Shown: piece by piece, positions 47,698 to 59,069 of the stretch | Layout: each line of letters starts with the position of its first letter | Position numbering within the stretch: the stretch's first letter is position 1 | Assembly (NCBI GenBank): GCA_025738555.1 | Contig: JAOVFP010000008.1 | Location: 1,860,001-1,924,000 of the forward strand | Origin: Cyathus striatus | Taxonomy: Eukaryota; Basidiomycota; Agaricomycetes; Agaricales; Nidulariaceae | Reading direction: 5' to 3' | Length of the DNA stretch: 64,000 nucleotides | Notes under the pieces: generated by a model | Told to the model about the DNA's origin: nothing | The model's input: only the letters and a program-made list of their open reading frames with translations | The model's database searches: none | Position numbers and translations under genes: made by a program

Positions 47698-48045
47698 ATT
47701 GTGGGGTGGATTACACTGATGGGTGGAGTTCACTTCGAATATACTATATTACTATCTATGGTAATCCAGGACTTCATGACATGGTTCGATCCACTTGATA
47801 AATATGCTAAGTTGAAGTTAGTTGATTGATGGCAGGGCTATTTGTGGGCAATTGATCAACTTGTGAAGTGAATGCAGAGTTTGAACATGCTTGTAATTGC
47901 CACTCATCATTGTGGTCCTAGGAATTTTGCATCAGTGTTGTCAATGAATTGCACACTGATTTGACTTGCTTCTTGGACCACAAACCAGCTATGTTTACTC
48001 TCTATGTGCTTACACCATCTGCTATGGTGGTTTATATACATACCT
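47698..48045. repeat. Duplicated segment, CpG-poor partner of 17770-18720 (empty MITE site)
   Basis: Inverse of 17770-18112 plus 18676-18720. It preserves the target of the 18121-18666 element uninterrupted (catagatagtaa on the inverse strand, near 47765). Nearly every CpG of the partner is TG or CA here. From 48046 to 48772 the sequence is AT-rich and I see nothing recognisable. Confidence 0.8.
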
Positions 48046-48772
48046 TTGTCAACAACAATTCCAGGTCTCTGTCATATGGAAAGCCAGACAACCACACTTG
48101 ACCATGTCAAAGTCTTTGAGCTCTGACCTTCAGCTCTTCAGCAATGTGCTTAGATGCTTGCTTGGGTGCCTGATGGTCAGGCAGAATTTCGGTTAACAGC
48201 TTAATTAATAATCAGAACCCTGTATATTAGCATACTAATGTAAGACATTAAAATTTGAACCAAGTATGACAACATGGACTTCATGTCATTATTATATGTT
48301 TTAGTTCCATCATCATAGTAGATAAATTGATGCTTAATAGTCTGTGTCAATAACAGATTATGTTATGCATAAGTAATAATTCAACTTCAAAAGTTAATAC
48401 TTATTTGAGTGAAGATAAAACATATTTAATGCAGTGCATTCCCAACAACACCTTTGTAATTACCATTATATTTAAAGTCTACTGTAGTAATGAAACTACT
48501 AAGTATTTTGTGCCTATCCAGCTTATCTCACTGACTACTTCATTCATACTATTGCACTGTCAATATCACAAATTTGGGCACATTGAGATGATAGGTAGGG
48601 CTTGAAATGAAGAAAACATTGGAAACATGAGAGCTGCAACTAAAATTGGAGCACTGATATGATGTATGGAGGCCTAAAGCAAGGTTTAGATTGTTGAGAT
48701 GAAGTAGAGCTCACAGAGAAGGAGGGGGGACCAAAATGAAGAAGGGATCACTGATAAAACAAGGGAGCATGC

Positions 48773-49356
48773 TGTTATGGTATATCATAGTTACATAGTA
48801 TACCATCATATTTCTTCTATGGTATTCAACTACCTATATACATTACTTACAAATTCAATTCTTTTTGGTTATGGAAGATCCTACATAGTGGTAGAAGCAA
48901 TTGGAATATTCTTGCATAGTATAGATTAAACACAAAGGTTCTAGTTACTCAGTAGATATCATATATAGTCTCCATTGTTGAACCAAGAAATATCATCTAC
49001 TTTACCTTTAACTGATTGCCCCTTGGCCAACTCACTCAGAATACAAATATTAGATACTGCTCATGCTATCTAATATTAGTAGAATACAAGATATGCTCTG
49101 TATAAAGACTGCTACCATCTTAAGGTTGTCACAATCCGCTCTGACCACCACACTGATACTTGTTATGCACCTTTGCTGACAAGTATCTCTGGCGGTTACT
49201 ATTCTATGCTAAACCAGACATAGTAACTGGTACTCGACTCATTTCAGACTTACACTCAACACCCCATAACTGGTAACTAAAGAACTCAATACTCATACTA
49301 ACAGGTTTATATTCATAGGAATACACCACTATTATAGTTCTGAATGAACCATAACA
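48773..49356. repeat. 5' LTR (584 bp)
   Basis: Begins TGTTATGG and ends CCATAACA, perfect 8-bp inverted ends. Its first 183 bp recur without a difference that I can see at 63818-64000. CATGC precedes it, so the expected 5-bp TSD just past the right LTR, outside the window, is CATGC. Confidence 0.92.
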
Positions 49357-49357
49357 G

Positions 49358-49375
49358 TGGTGGACACATTGGGAG
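49358..49375 (+). other. Candidate primer-binding site
   Basis: tggtggacacattgggag begins one base after the LTR end. Starting with TGG fits pairing with the CCA end of a tRNA. I cannot say which tRNA without a search. Confidence 0.45.
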
Positions 49376-49443
49376 CTGTCTAAGCAAACAAGAGAGACCA
49401 GTCTTGCATCACTTGCTAAAAAGATTAAGTATCACATTTCCAC

Positions 49444-51355
49444 ATGGTAAAACCAGCACAAGAGCACACTACTAAAACTGCACAATGTGCTAGAGAACCA
49501 CTCATCATGGAAACAGAAGGATCTGGATCAAAGGCAGCAAATAAAGGAAAAGGAAAATCACAGGATAATAACACCGGAGTAGAAAGCAAGTGTACTCTAG
49601 CAAATATTGAGGAACTCAAGGAAGGAGGAAATTCTGAAGGAAAGGAAGAGGAAGTGTGTGAGGGCGCATCAGAAGAAGAGGAATCCTTATTGCACCTGCA
49701 CTTACTTGAATTTGGACCTCCCATAGGACTTCTATCAGAACTACAAACTGCTTATCCAAACCAAATAACAATCATCATTGTTAATATTGATTTTCCTTCA
49801 TGCCAACCAGCAGAGTTCCTTAGAAAGCAGCTAGAAACAGATATGTCACCCGAGGAACTAAGAGCTTGTGTAGACATAGCCTTAGAATTAGGACGACAGG
49901 CAACTGGCAGACCATTGTCATCTTGATGGCTTTCTAGAAATGAAGAAATAATTTTTGAACCAGAGCTCACACTTGTACAAGAGGCATTAACATTGGTTCA
50001 ACAAGTCCAACTGCATGGAGAAGCTGCTGGACATATGATAGATAAGTGCTGCATCCAAAACATCAATAGACAACTGAAATTAAGGCATGATCAAGCTAAA
50101 AATTCATTTGCATACCAAAGTGAACATCTTCCTAATTACCCCATCTGGGGAGCTGAAGGAGAAACTGCCAAAGTTTGGGAACAAAATGAGTTTGAGGTTT
50201 TGGGATGCTACTATCAATTTGAGGTGGATACATTTCTCACTAAGTTAGCAGATCACCATGAATTCAAGGTGATCAGATCACCAGCAGGATCTGTAAGAGC
50301 TACAAGCATGTCTTTGCAAAACACTCCTGAGGTTAGTACCCCAAAAATAAAAATTGAGGATCACACACCAGTATTATCTTGCTTGCATGGACATGCATCA
50401 AATAATGATTCAGGATCTGCAAGACCCAACACAGCAAAAATTAACCAGAAACAGCACAACACACCTCCTCATATGAATAAATCAGAGGACCATTGTTCAA
50501 TTGATCACACAAAGGATAATGAGGAACCTCGAAGCATATCAGCTCAAGTACAAAATACCCAGAACAGAACTCTCAGACAGCATACTGGACTTAGACTCAG
50601 TGCCTCTCTTTTCTGCCATCCAACAACATACTCGGATGCTCCGCTTATAAGGGAACTCTTCTCAACAAAGGGATCAGGTGATCCAGACCCAGATGATGGA
50701 AGTGATAGTGAGGGTGATAATCCAAATGACAGGAAAAGGCCAAATGATCCAAGAATTCCTCAACAAAATCCAGAAAGACCTGCGGATGATGATCCTGATG
50801 ATCCTGATGATAGTGAGAGCAAGGAACCAGAAAAACAGCCTTCCACCTGACCTGTTAAGATCCAGTTCGACTTAAAGTTGAAAGTCAATATTATTCTGGA
50901 ATGGGATGGCAATATGGACATGTTAGCAAACTGGATGCAAAAAATCAATGATATTGCTAACCAGTCTGATGACATATTTGAGCAGCTCGGGACACTGGTA
51001 CCGACTCAACTACACAAAAGTGCAGAGGATTGGTACTACAGCCAGGAAACTACAATTAGAAGAGAACTTGAACAATACTGGGATACTTTAAAGGAAGGAA
51101 TTGGAGCTTACTACATGAATCATCACTGGATGGAAATTCAGTGCACCAAGGCAAATAGTGCAACATACTGACAGAAAGGACACTCAAGAGAATCACCAAG
51201 TGAGTACTACATAAGAAAAACAAAGCTCATGAGAACAGTTTACTCATACAGTGACTCACAAATAATTACTGAAGTAATGATGGGAACACCATCACATTGG
51301 ACTAGTATTCTCACACTGCATTTGTACATGATGAAAGAAGCATTTCAAGCAGCTA
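49444..51355 (+). pseudogene. gag of the chromovirus, 5' part, several stops
   Basis: The frame opens near 49444 (MVKPAQEHTTKTAQ) and reads through acidic, Glu/Ser-rich text, LRACVDIALELGRQATGRP, TGA at 49924, then WLSRNEEIIFEPELT, an Asp/Pro-rich region, TGA at 50848, WDGNMDMLANWMQKINDIA, EDWYYSQETTIRRELEQY, KEGIGAYYMNHHWM, TGA at 51169, QKGHSRESPSEYYIRKTK and LYMMKEAFQAAI. The DWY...YWDTLK...EYYIRK order fits the capsid region of agaric gypsy Gag. Expected Arg stands at each TGA. The frame is then cut by the insert at 51356. Confidence 0.8.
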
Positions 51356-53525
51356 TTACATCAGGAAAAACCCCATCAACAATATTAGTGAAATTAGTAA
51401 TACTAAGGTCGTCCCTTGTTAATATCAACTAATCTGAACTTAAATACACTTATATGGACTTATGTGAGCATAAAAAGTATTCATAAGCTTTATAGGAATC
51501 AACCATAATAAAATAAGTAAATTTCAGCTTAATATACCAACTAAAGTGCAAGATAGAAGTTCATTTTATTCACACTATTATAAGTCATTACAATTGTTAT
51601 ATTGATTTATAGCACTACTATTCTACATCCAAGATCTTTCTCGAAAGAAGTCCTGACAATTTAAAATCAAAATGCCATGTAATGTTGTAAAAAAACAAGT
51701 ATAAGTCGAGTTGAACTATTCCACAAGAACCAGGCAGTAGCACAAGCAAAATCATAGGAAAACCAAAGCTTGCAATAATTCAGCGAAAGAAGAAACCTAA
51801 ACTACGAAGGAAGAGCACCTGTTATCCTTATCCAGCTGCCAGCGTAACCAAAAACTACCACATCAAATGATCTCAAGTTTTGCCACCCATGCGGAAGGCT
51901 ACGCAAATGCTGAGGTGCGCAGCAAGGCTTGCAGGCTTGGCAGCAGCTCTTGCAGCACTGAATAGAGCCTAGGAGTAGACATGTAGTTAGTGGGTTGTAT
52001 ATAGTGGGGGGAAGATATTGACATACTTTTGAAGTTAGCAATAAATACAAGAGTTAGAGGAGGTCCATTCAATGTTAGACCAAGTTGTGAGCAATTGCGA
52101 AGTTACATTCACCTCAGACAAGGTCAAATCGGGGTAAGGTAAATATGGTACAAACAGATTTTGTTAACAATTAGAATGATGATCAACATTTGTTATTGTC
52201 TCAGATTTAAGTCCATATTGTAAGTCAGAATGAACATTTGCTCCGTGTCCCAATTGTTTGAACCAATTATGAATATGTCAGTCCCATATCCATTGTTAGC
52301 CAATCGGAAAATTTTCAGTAAGGATATTTTGATGTCACATACTTTGACTCTGTTTTATTATCTGTACAATAAACCAATTCACGTTCCCTTTCTGAAATTG
52401 TTTACAAATATGTATGGCAGATATATTTGGTGACATATTCTGAATTTTAACTAAATATGTTTGTACCATATTTACCCTTCCCTGATTTTACCCTGTCTGA
52501 AGTGATTCAAACTGGCAACAAGTGCTTAAGTAATTTAACGTGTGACCGCTTCATTTGTTTGTTGTTAATTATAAATCATGTGTACGTTGAACTAATGTAT
52601 GATTTTGAATTTTGAATACAAGCAAGTAACATTTCTTTCCCCCTTTCCTCTACCTCTCCCACCTTCCCTCACATTCTGTCCCTCACCTATACCATGACTT
52701 TTGCTTTTCCATTACAAGTGAACCAGCTCATGGACCTTGAAGTCTTATGATGTGCTTCCACCATGCCTCGCAAATCTCTGCCATGCATCAGCCACTGAAC
52801 AACTGGTCATTCTTGCTGTGCAATCCTCTGCCACGTCCTGACTCTTTCTCCAACATGCCTCACATATCAATCCACTGCCCTTCGAATTCTTTTGACTTGT
52901 ATTGATGTCGCCTTTGTAAGTAGTTGTTTGAGGATACAGTTGAAGACAACTACTGACTGGCTTAAGGTGTTTATGGCTATCACATTGTGTTGTGATGGTT
53001 TCATTAGATCTATTCTTATTCAATACAGTATCTACAATATTCATGTCTGGTATGTATTTGAGCAGTTTTCCTATGATGTACTGTGTATTAATCATGTCCA
53101 GTAGTGATACAGTTATGGTATATTGAGTGGGAAGTGGTGCTGGGTGTAGAGTAGGATATGTATTGCTGAGGTGTAGATATTATATCCTAAGTGTATCGTT
53201 GTAATTAGTTCACTTACAGTTGTTTACTATTTTTGATTCAATGATAATATACAGTTTGCCAACAGATATGTACCATGCTACTATAACTGAGTGAAAAGCA
53301 ATAATAATCCTGTTTATGTGAGCTAATTACATTTTAGCTGTACTTATAGGTCCTTATCTTCACTGAAGTTTCGGAAATAAGGTAAATTAAGGATGCTATA
53401 AGGGGGGGACCTTACTATTTTTACTTAGAGTCCTTATTTTTCTTATTTTTGCTTGCTTTTCTTTAAATTCACTTAAATTTCCTCAATTTCACTATTTTAG
53501 TGGACAGGGTTTTTCCTGATGTAAA
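51356..53525. mobile_element. 2.17-kb TIR element inserted in gag
   Basis: The left end TTACATCAGGAAAAACCC is repeated inverted at 53508-53525, and further inner inverted matches (tattagtgaaatt; taaggtc-cccctt near 51405 and 53411) extend the symmetry. Gag reading is lost at the left end and regained soon after the right end (RSRTHNNNYNQQSAFQ, 53580). TA on each side may be the target, but the end differs by one base, so the TSD is uncertain. No transposase is recognised. Confidence 0.65.
52109..52505. mobile_element. Nested MITE (about 397 bp) with 50-bp TIRs
   Basis: Left tcacctcagacaaggtcaaa through taaatatggtacaaaca is matched by the inverse of the right end (tcacttcagacagggtaaaa through taaatatggtacaaaca). 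The inner third is AT-rich without coding capacity. ATTCA occurs at both edges but the fit to the TIR ends is imperfect, so the TSD is not settled. Confidence 0.75.
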
Positions 53526-53579
53526 TACCATGAAAGTATTCTTCTGTGGATGGATGAGGATGAAGAATGAGTTGAGAGA

Positions 53580-54296
53580 TCCAGAACTCACAATAATAAT
53601 TATAATCAACAGTCTGCTTTCCAAGCTCGAAATCCTTTTAGACAAAGGATGGCCAAAAATAACCTGGTAGGATGGTCCAAAGAAACTACAAGCCCACAAT
53701 TTCCCAAGGATGACACAGTTGTGTCTAAAAATGGAACACCCAAATTGAAAAATGCAAGGCTGTGTCAACATTGTGGGAGTGGGAAGCATTGGGACTATGA
53801 CTGTAAGCACATGTGAAAGGGAATGAGACGTGTATGTGCAAATCTTGCAAACATCGAAATAGACCCAGAGGATTTAAGAGCACAAGCTGACTATGATGAT
53901 TTGTATTACAACTTACCTTCTGAAGATGAAAAGAATAGTAGTGACGAGCAGGATTTTGAGTTGCCCCTTCAGATCACTGCCACCGAACATACTGCTGAAA
54001 TCCTGAAAGCGGACCACATGTCGAGTGATGCAGAACTGGGGGGGAAAACCTGGGAAGAGTTCATGACAGAAATAGAAAATCAGACAGAAGCTACAGCATT
54101 CAAGGTCAATACAGATGATTGGAAAGATAATATAAAGAATAACTATGCACCAGCTTCCAAATCAAGACTTGAAGATACTGCAGAACCTAGCAAAATTGTC
54201 CTAAATTGAAAAACACAAAGGAAAATGTTAAAAGAAGTAATAAAGACAGCTTACAGTGTAGGGGTTGACCCAAATATGATAACCTTGAAGCCACAC
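53580..54296 (+). pseudogene. gag 3' part with CCHC zinc knuckle
   Basis: Reads NNNYNQQSAFQARNPFRQR, then LCQHCGSGKHWDYDCKH, a C-x2-C-x4-H-x4-C knuckle near 53760-53810 that would bind genomic RNA. TGA at 53814 follows. An acidic linker continues (IDPEDLRAQADYDDLYYN) to tga 54207 and on to TLKPH, where the solo LTR at 54297 cuts in. Confidence 0.85.
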
Positions 54297-55051
54297 TGTT
54301 ATGTACCGATTCCCTTCCTACTAGGAAATGAATGCGAAAACACCCGGAGGGTGTGGGAGAACTATAATGGAAACCCGAAGTGAGTATGGGTATGGGAACG
54401 AGAGCGGAAGTGCGGAAGTGAACCGTGGCTTCAGCGTATGTGCTGCACTGCCTGGATATCCCCAGGGAATGGTTCATATTTTGAGGAAGACGATATTCAA
54501 CAGAGGAAGACATTCCAGAGTATAAGAGAGGGCTTTGCCACTACACTAGGCAGTGGGAGAGAAACCCGAAGGAAAACCCAGAGCGGGTTTCAGAACTTAG
54601 AGTAGGAAGAAAGTGTACAGAGTTGATACAAACACTGAGGACTACCTAGTACATTTGGAAGACTATTTATATGTACTAGTAAGACATAGGTACGAATCCG
54701 GAGACAGGATACTAAGTGTGAGTAAACAAAATAAAGACTGGGCAAAGAGGAGTAGTGGCACAAATGACGTGCTCAGAATGAAGAATAAGAAACTAAACTA
54801 CAAAGGCCATAATGAAATGCATAAGTAAGAATGGAAGAGAGGAGTAATAGAATGATGACGCGGTGAGGCCATCATAAGAGAATGTAAGTATCCGAGATAC
54901 CCGATAGAAAACCCGATGGGTTCCGGGTACATTCCTGGGCGGGAACGTCAGGAAGTGTAAACCCGAAGTGGGCACATTCTGGGAATGGACCAGGTATGTT
55001 GGAAGGTCACGTGGGAACGTCGGCACAATGTATTCGGACACAGATATAACA
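54297..55051. mobile_element. Solo LTR (755 bp) with 5-bp TSD CACAC
   Basis: Begins TGTTATGTACC and ends ACAGATATAACA. CACAC lies at 54292-54296 and 55052-55056. It contains many CpG and is compositionally unlike the gypsy interior around it. Apart from its TGTTAT/ATAACA ends it does not resemble the host LTR, so it is a different family. Confidence 0.9.
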
Positions 55052-55056
55052 CACAC

Positions 55057-55422
55057 ATGGCCTGACCACCAGGATGTGCATTCCTTGGATCCAAAGCCAC
55101 AGAAGCTCAAGCCTATATCAATGAGCTCAATGGAACACCAATTAAAGTTATTCTTGACTCAGGGTCTGATATTACTTTGATATCAGAATAAACATTGAAA
55201 GAAGTTGTTAAAAACCCTAAAATCAGGCTTGGTCAATGTATTAAGTTAGTACAAGTTACAGGAAATACAATAATTACCAGCTACACTTGCATAGACTTAA
55301 TTTTCGAAGCTGAGGAAGGACCAGTTAAGTTAAGCATAGAAGCTTATGTTGTAAAGGGAATGTCAGCTGACTTTATACTAGGAAATGATTACTCAGATCA
55401 ATATTCCCTGTCAATCCTATGA
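55057..55422 (+). pseudogene. Retroviral-type aspartic protease region
   Basis: Directly continues the interrupted frame after the solo LTR: TGA (55063), PPGCAFLGSKATEAQAYINE, then VILDSGSDITLIS, the D-S-G active-site loop with the usual hydrophobic surroundings, and later DFILGNDY. A TAA near 55189 and a stop at 55420 interrupt it. It would cleave Gag-Pol in a working element. Confidence 0.85.
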
Positions 55423-55728
55423 AGTTAAGGAAATACTCACATAATCTTCAGAGAATCTGAATGGAAAATACAGGTTCAAAATACATTGACTTCACCTTTT
55501 ATGGGTGACAAAGGGAAAATGTTTAAGGTGGAAGTTCGAGGAGATATCATGGGACATGTGAATCGTGCAAGAGCACATTGACAATGTCAAAACAAAAAAA
55601 GACGAGGGAAGGAACATATCAATACAGTTCGAAGTTGAGAGCAGGTTACAATCGCACCAGGAACATCCAAACTTGTCAAAGTTGACGCTTATTTTCCACA
55701 GGACTGTGACACACTTTTCATTGAGCAA

Positions 55729-57645
55729 ATGCTGAGTACAAATAAAAATATAGAAGATATGTATGGCTCTGCAGACTCACTTATTTCCAAAGAACACCCT
55801 GCACTACATGTAGCCAACTTTTCACAGTATTCAATTACAGTAGGTGAAGGACAGGCCCTCGGAACCAGTCATAATCCTAAAACATGGTTAGACAAAAGAC
55901 AAAGAATGACATCCACTCAATTAAAGCAAGCAGAAGCACATGCTACATTTGTCAAAAACCTTGTCAAAGATTTAAATAATGGAACTATTAAAGCAGAAGT
56001 TAACAACACTGAAGTCAAGGGGCAGGATTTAAATGGTGAAGACCCACTTACTGGAGGACCAAAAACAGCCGAAGTACCAGAAGAAAATATTAGTTCACAT
56101 GAATTCTTGAAGGAACTTGACATATGTACAGATCTTACTGATGAACAGAAGGAACAACTTACTGCCATCTTGGAGAAATATAAGGGAGCATTTGGGCTAG
56201 ATGGTAAACTAGGACATTACACAGAGGAAGTAGAAATACCTCTAAAATCTGGTTCTAAGCCACAATCACCTGCTAAACAAGAGGTGATCGACAAGCAAAT
56301 GAATTCATGGCTTGAATTAGGGGTAATAGAACCATCAACAAGTCCCTGGGCTGCTCCTGTATTCATTGTTTATCACAATACTAAACCTAGAATGGTTACA
56401 GACATGTGAAAATTGAATGAAATGGTCATACCTGATGAATTCCCTTTACCATGGCAGGAGGATATACTAACAAGCCTATCTGGAAGTCAATATTTATCCA
56501 CTTTAGATGCACTGTCAGGATTCATGCAGCTTAGTATCACAGAAATGGACAGGGAAAAATTGGCATTTTGGACTCACAGGGGATTATTCCAGTTTTGGTG
56601 CATGCCATTTGGATACAGAAATGGACCAGCAGTATTCCAAAGAGTAATGCAAAAGGTCCTGGCCCCATTTCTGTGGATTTTTTCATTAGTATATATTGAT
56701 GACATCATGATATACTCGCTAACCTTTGAAGACCATCTAAAGCATATTAGTCAAGTACTCCAAGTGATAGAAGATGCAAAAATAACTCTATCACCTTCCA
56801 AATGCCATTTTGCTTACCAATCATTATTGCTACTTGGACAAAAGGTTTCAAGACTTGGATTATCAACTCACAAAGAGAAGGTCGATGCCATACTCCAATT
56901 AGATAAACCAAAGAATATTCATCAGCTCCAAATATTCCTTGGTATGATGGTTTACTTCGCTGCATACATACCTTATTATGCTTGGATTGCTCACCCACTA
57001 TTTGCATTATTAAAGCAGAAACATAAGTATGAATGGGGAGAAGAACAATCAGAAGCATTCAATCTCTGTAAACAGGTACTTACCAAAGCTCCGGTCTGAG
57101 CACACCCAATTCCAGGTCAACCTTACAGAATATATTCTGATGCTTGTGATTATGCACTAGCCACTATAGTGCAACAGGTACAGCCCATCCAAATATGTGA
57201 CCTGTGAGGAACAAAGCTATATGAACAACTAGAAAAGGCATATGAGTGAAAGGAACAAATTCCTAACCTCATCACTCACCTTTCAAAGTTGGATTCAGAT
57301 GTTCCTGTAAATGGAAATTGGAGCAATGTATTCAATGATACAACAGTCTATGTAGAAAGAGTTATTGCTTACTGGTCCCGAGTTCTCCAGCCAGCAGAAC
57401 GAAATTACTCACCTACAGAGAGAGAAGCATTGGCTCTTAAGGAAGGCCTTATAAAATTTCAGCCATTACTAGAGGGAGAAAAAATATTTGCTATAACTGA
57501 TCATGCTGCATTAACATGGAGCTGCACTTTTCAAAATGTAACTAGACAATTACTCACCTGGGGGTTGATTTTTGCTGCATATCCCAACATGCGAATAGTT
57601 CACTGTGCAGGCCGAGTACATTCAAACATTGATCCGATTTCATGA
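55729..57645 (+). pseudogene. Reverse transcriptase and RNase H
   Basis: The RT region starts YKGAFGLDGKLGHYTEEVEI, then WAAPVFIVYHN, TGA at 56407 where D-Y-R-K-L-N is expected, FPLPWQEDILTSLSGSQYLS, YRNGPAVFQRVMQKVL and the catalytic YIDD box (about 56692). The connection and RNase H read FLGMMVYFAAYIP, TGA 57097, YSDACDYALAT, two more TGA (57205, 57247), RNYSPTEREALALKEGL and TDHAAL, giving the Asp and Glu metal ligands. It ends DPIS and TGA at the edge of the next insert. Confidence 0.92.
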
Positions 57646-57649
57646 TGAA

Positions 57650-59060
57650 ACAGGTACTTGTATTCTAGATGTAAATTCTGCTATGTTTCCACAGCAAGAT
57701 CACTTCTAACTTGTACAAAAACTCCGAAAATGCGAGTGACAGGTAAGGTAGTGCTCCTCTTTATGTTAAGGTATCTTTAAGTTCGCTTTTCAATCCCAAA
57801 TGAACCAAAACAATAATGATTTATTGTAAGAAAAAGAAGTAATACTCTTTGTACTACTCCGAAATTGCAAGACTTTAATTTACACCTTTGTGCTAACTTA
57901 AATCCTTCGAACTGGTTGAAAGCAACCCTTTGCTTTCCTTGATTTCGCTTTACTCAAAATCCCAAATACTAGACCCTCACTGGAATCTCAGTCCTTTGTA
58001 CTTTGTAGTAAACACACACAATTCCGATAAAATCACTTTAATTCCTTTGAAACACCTAGACCAAAACCACTACCCTATACCTATGTACTGGGCAAGAAAG
58101 GCGCGATGCTGCTTCCCTTTCTACCCTCTAATGTACCTAGTTATATACAGAATTGAAAGACATATTACAAAGCAGGTTCTCAAATCATAAATACTAAATA
58201 TGTACAGTGAAACAGATGAAACACACTACTCCTATCTATGATTCCTATCATCATTGTTCTTGATAATAATATTACCCAGGTCCAGGCTGTGAAGCACTGC
58301 CATTACTCATTCTATATCAATCTATCATGTTTCAAGGTCTTAGATGTCCCTATCAATGATGTTTCTGGTGGATAAACATCCTTTCCCATGTATGATTGAT
58401 CTTTCAGCCTGATATCAGCTGGAATCCTGTCCATTGCATTGATAATCATAGTCGATTAACATGTGTTTCTTTCTAGCTTTAGAACGAGCCCAAGATCACC
58501 CACTTTCATGGAGATTTGACCTCTGTATGCCTTCCATAACATGTACTGATCATCTCATTATTATAATTTACCATTGATACAGCATATTACACTTGTTCTT
58601 TCGAGTATATTTCATTTTTTAGAAGTATGTATTACCAATAGACCAACATTTAAGTTCTGTAGAGTCTTGTACTCCGAGTAATGCATAGCTTTCTTCATTA
58701 ATATTCATTATATCATGTCTGACTACTTGTTTAATATCCTTCCTGTTGCCAAACAAACAATTATAGCGGTCTTAGAACTTAACAGACACCTGTACAAGTC
58801 ATGTGACTGATGCTAAAGCGGTCCATTTTAATGATTATATTATCTTTCCTTTATTTCCAGGCTAGTGGTAGGTTGGACATTGAAGCACTTATAAGTATAT
58901 TTGTAGGTGGCCTATGACTATTAATATTAAGTCAATGTGTTAGGTGCTTGCTATTGAATAGCAGTCCATGAATCTTTATTTATTATATGGGCTTCCTCAA
59001 TGTGTTCAGCTTTAATGCTGAAAATGATAAAAATGCACAATTTTATGCCTAAATGTGTGA
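57650..59060. mobile_element. 1.4-kb insertion of unresolved type between RNase H and integrase
   Basis: The pol frame is lost after DPIS (57645) and regained at RQVPPQDRPGEDCVDSL (about 59074). Homologous elements run straight from DPISRLRR into this text, so roughly 1.4 kb is foreign. It is AT-rich with no coding motif, and I could not find convincing inverted ends or a TSD. Confidence 0.55.
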
Positions 59061-59069
59061 GTGGTGTCA

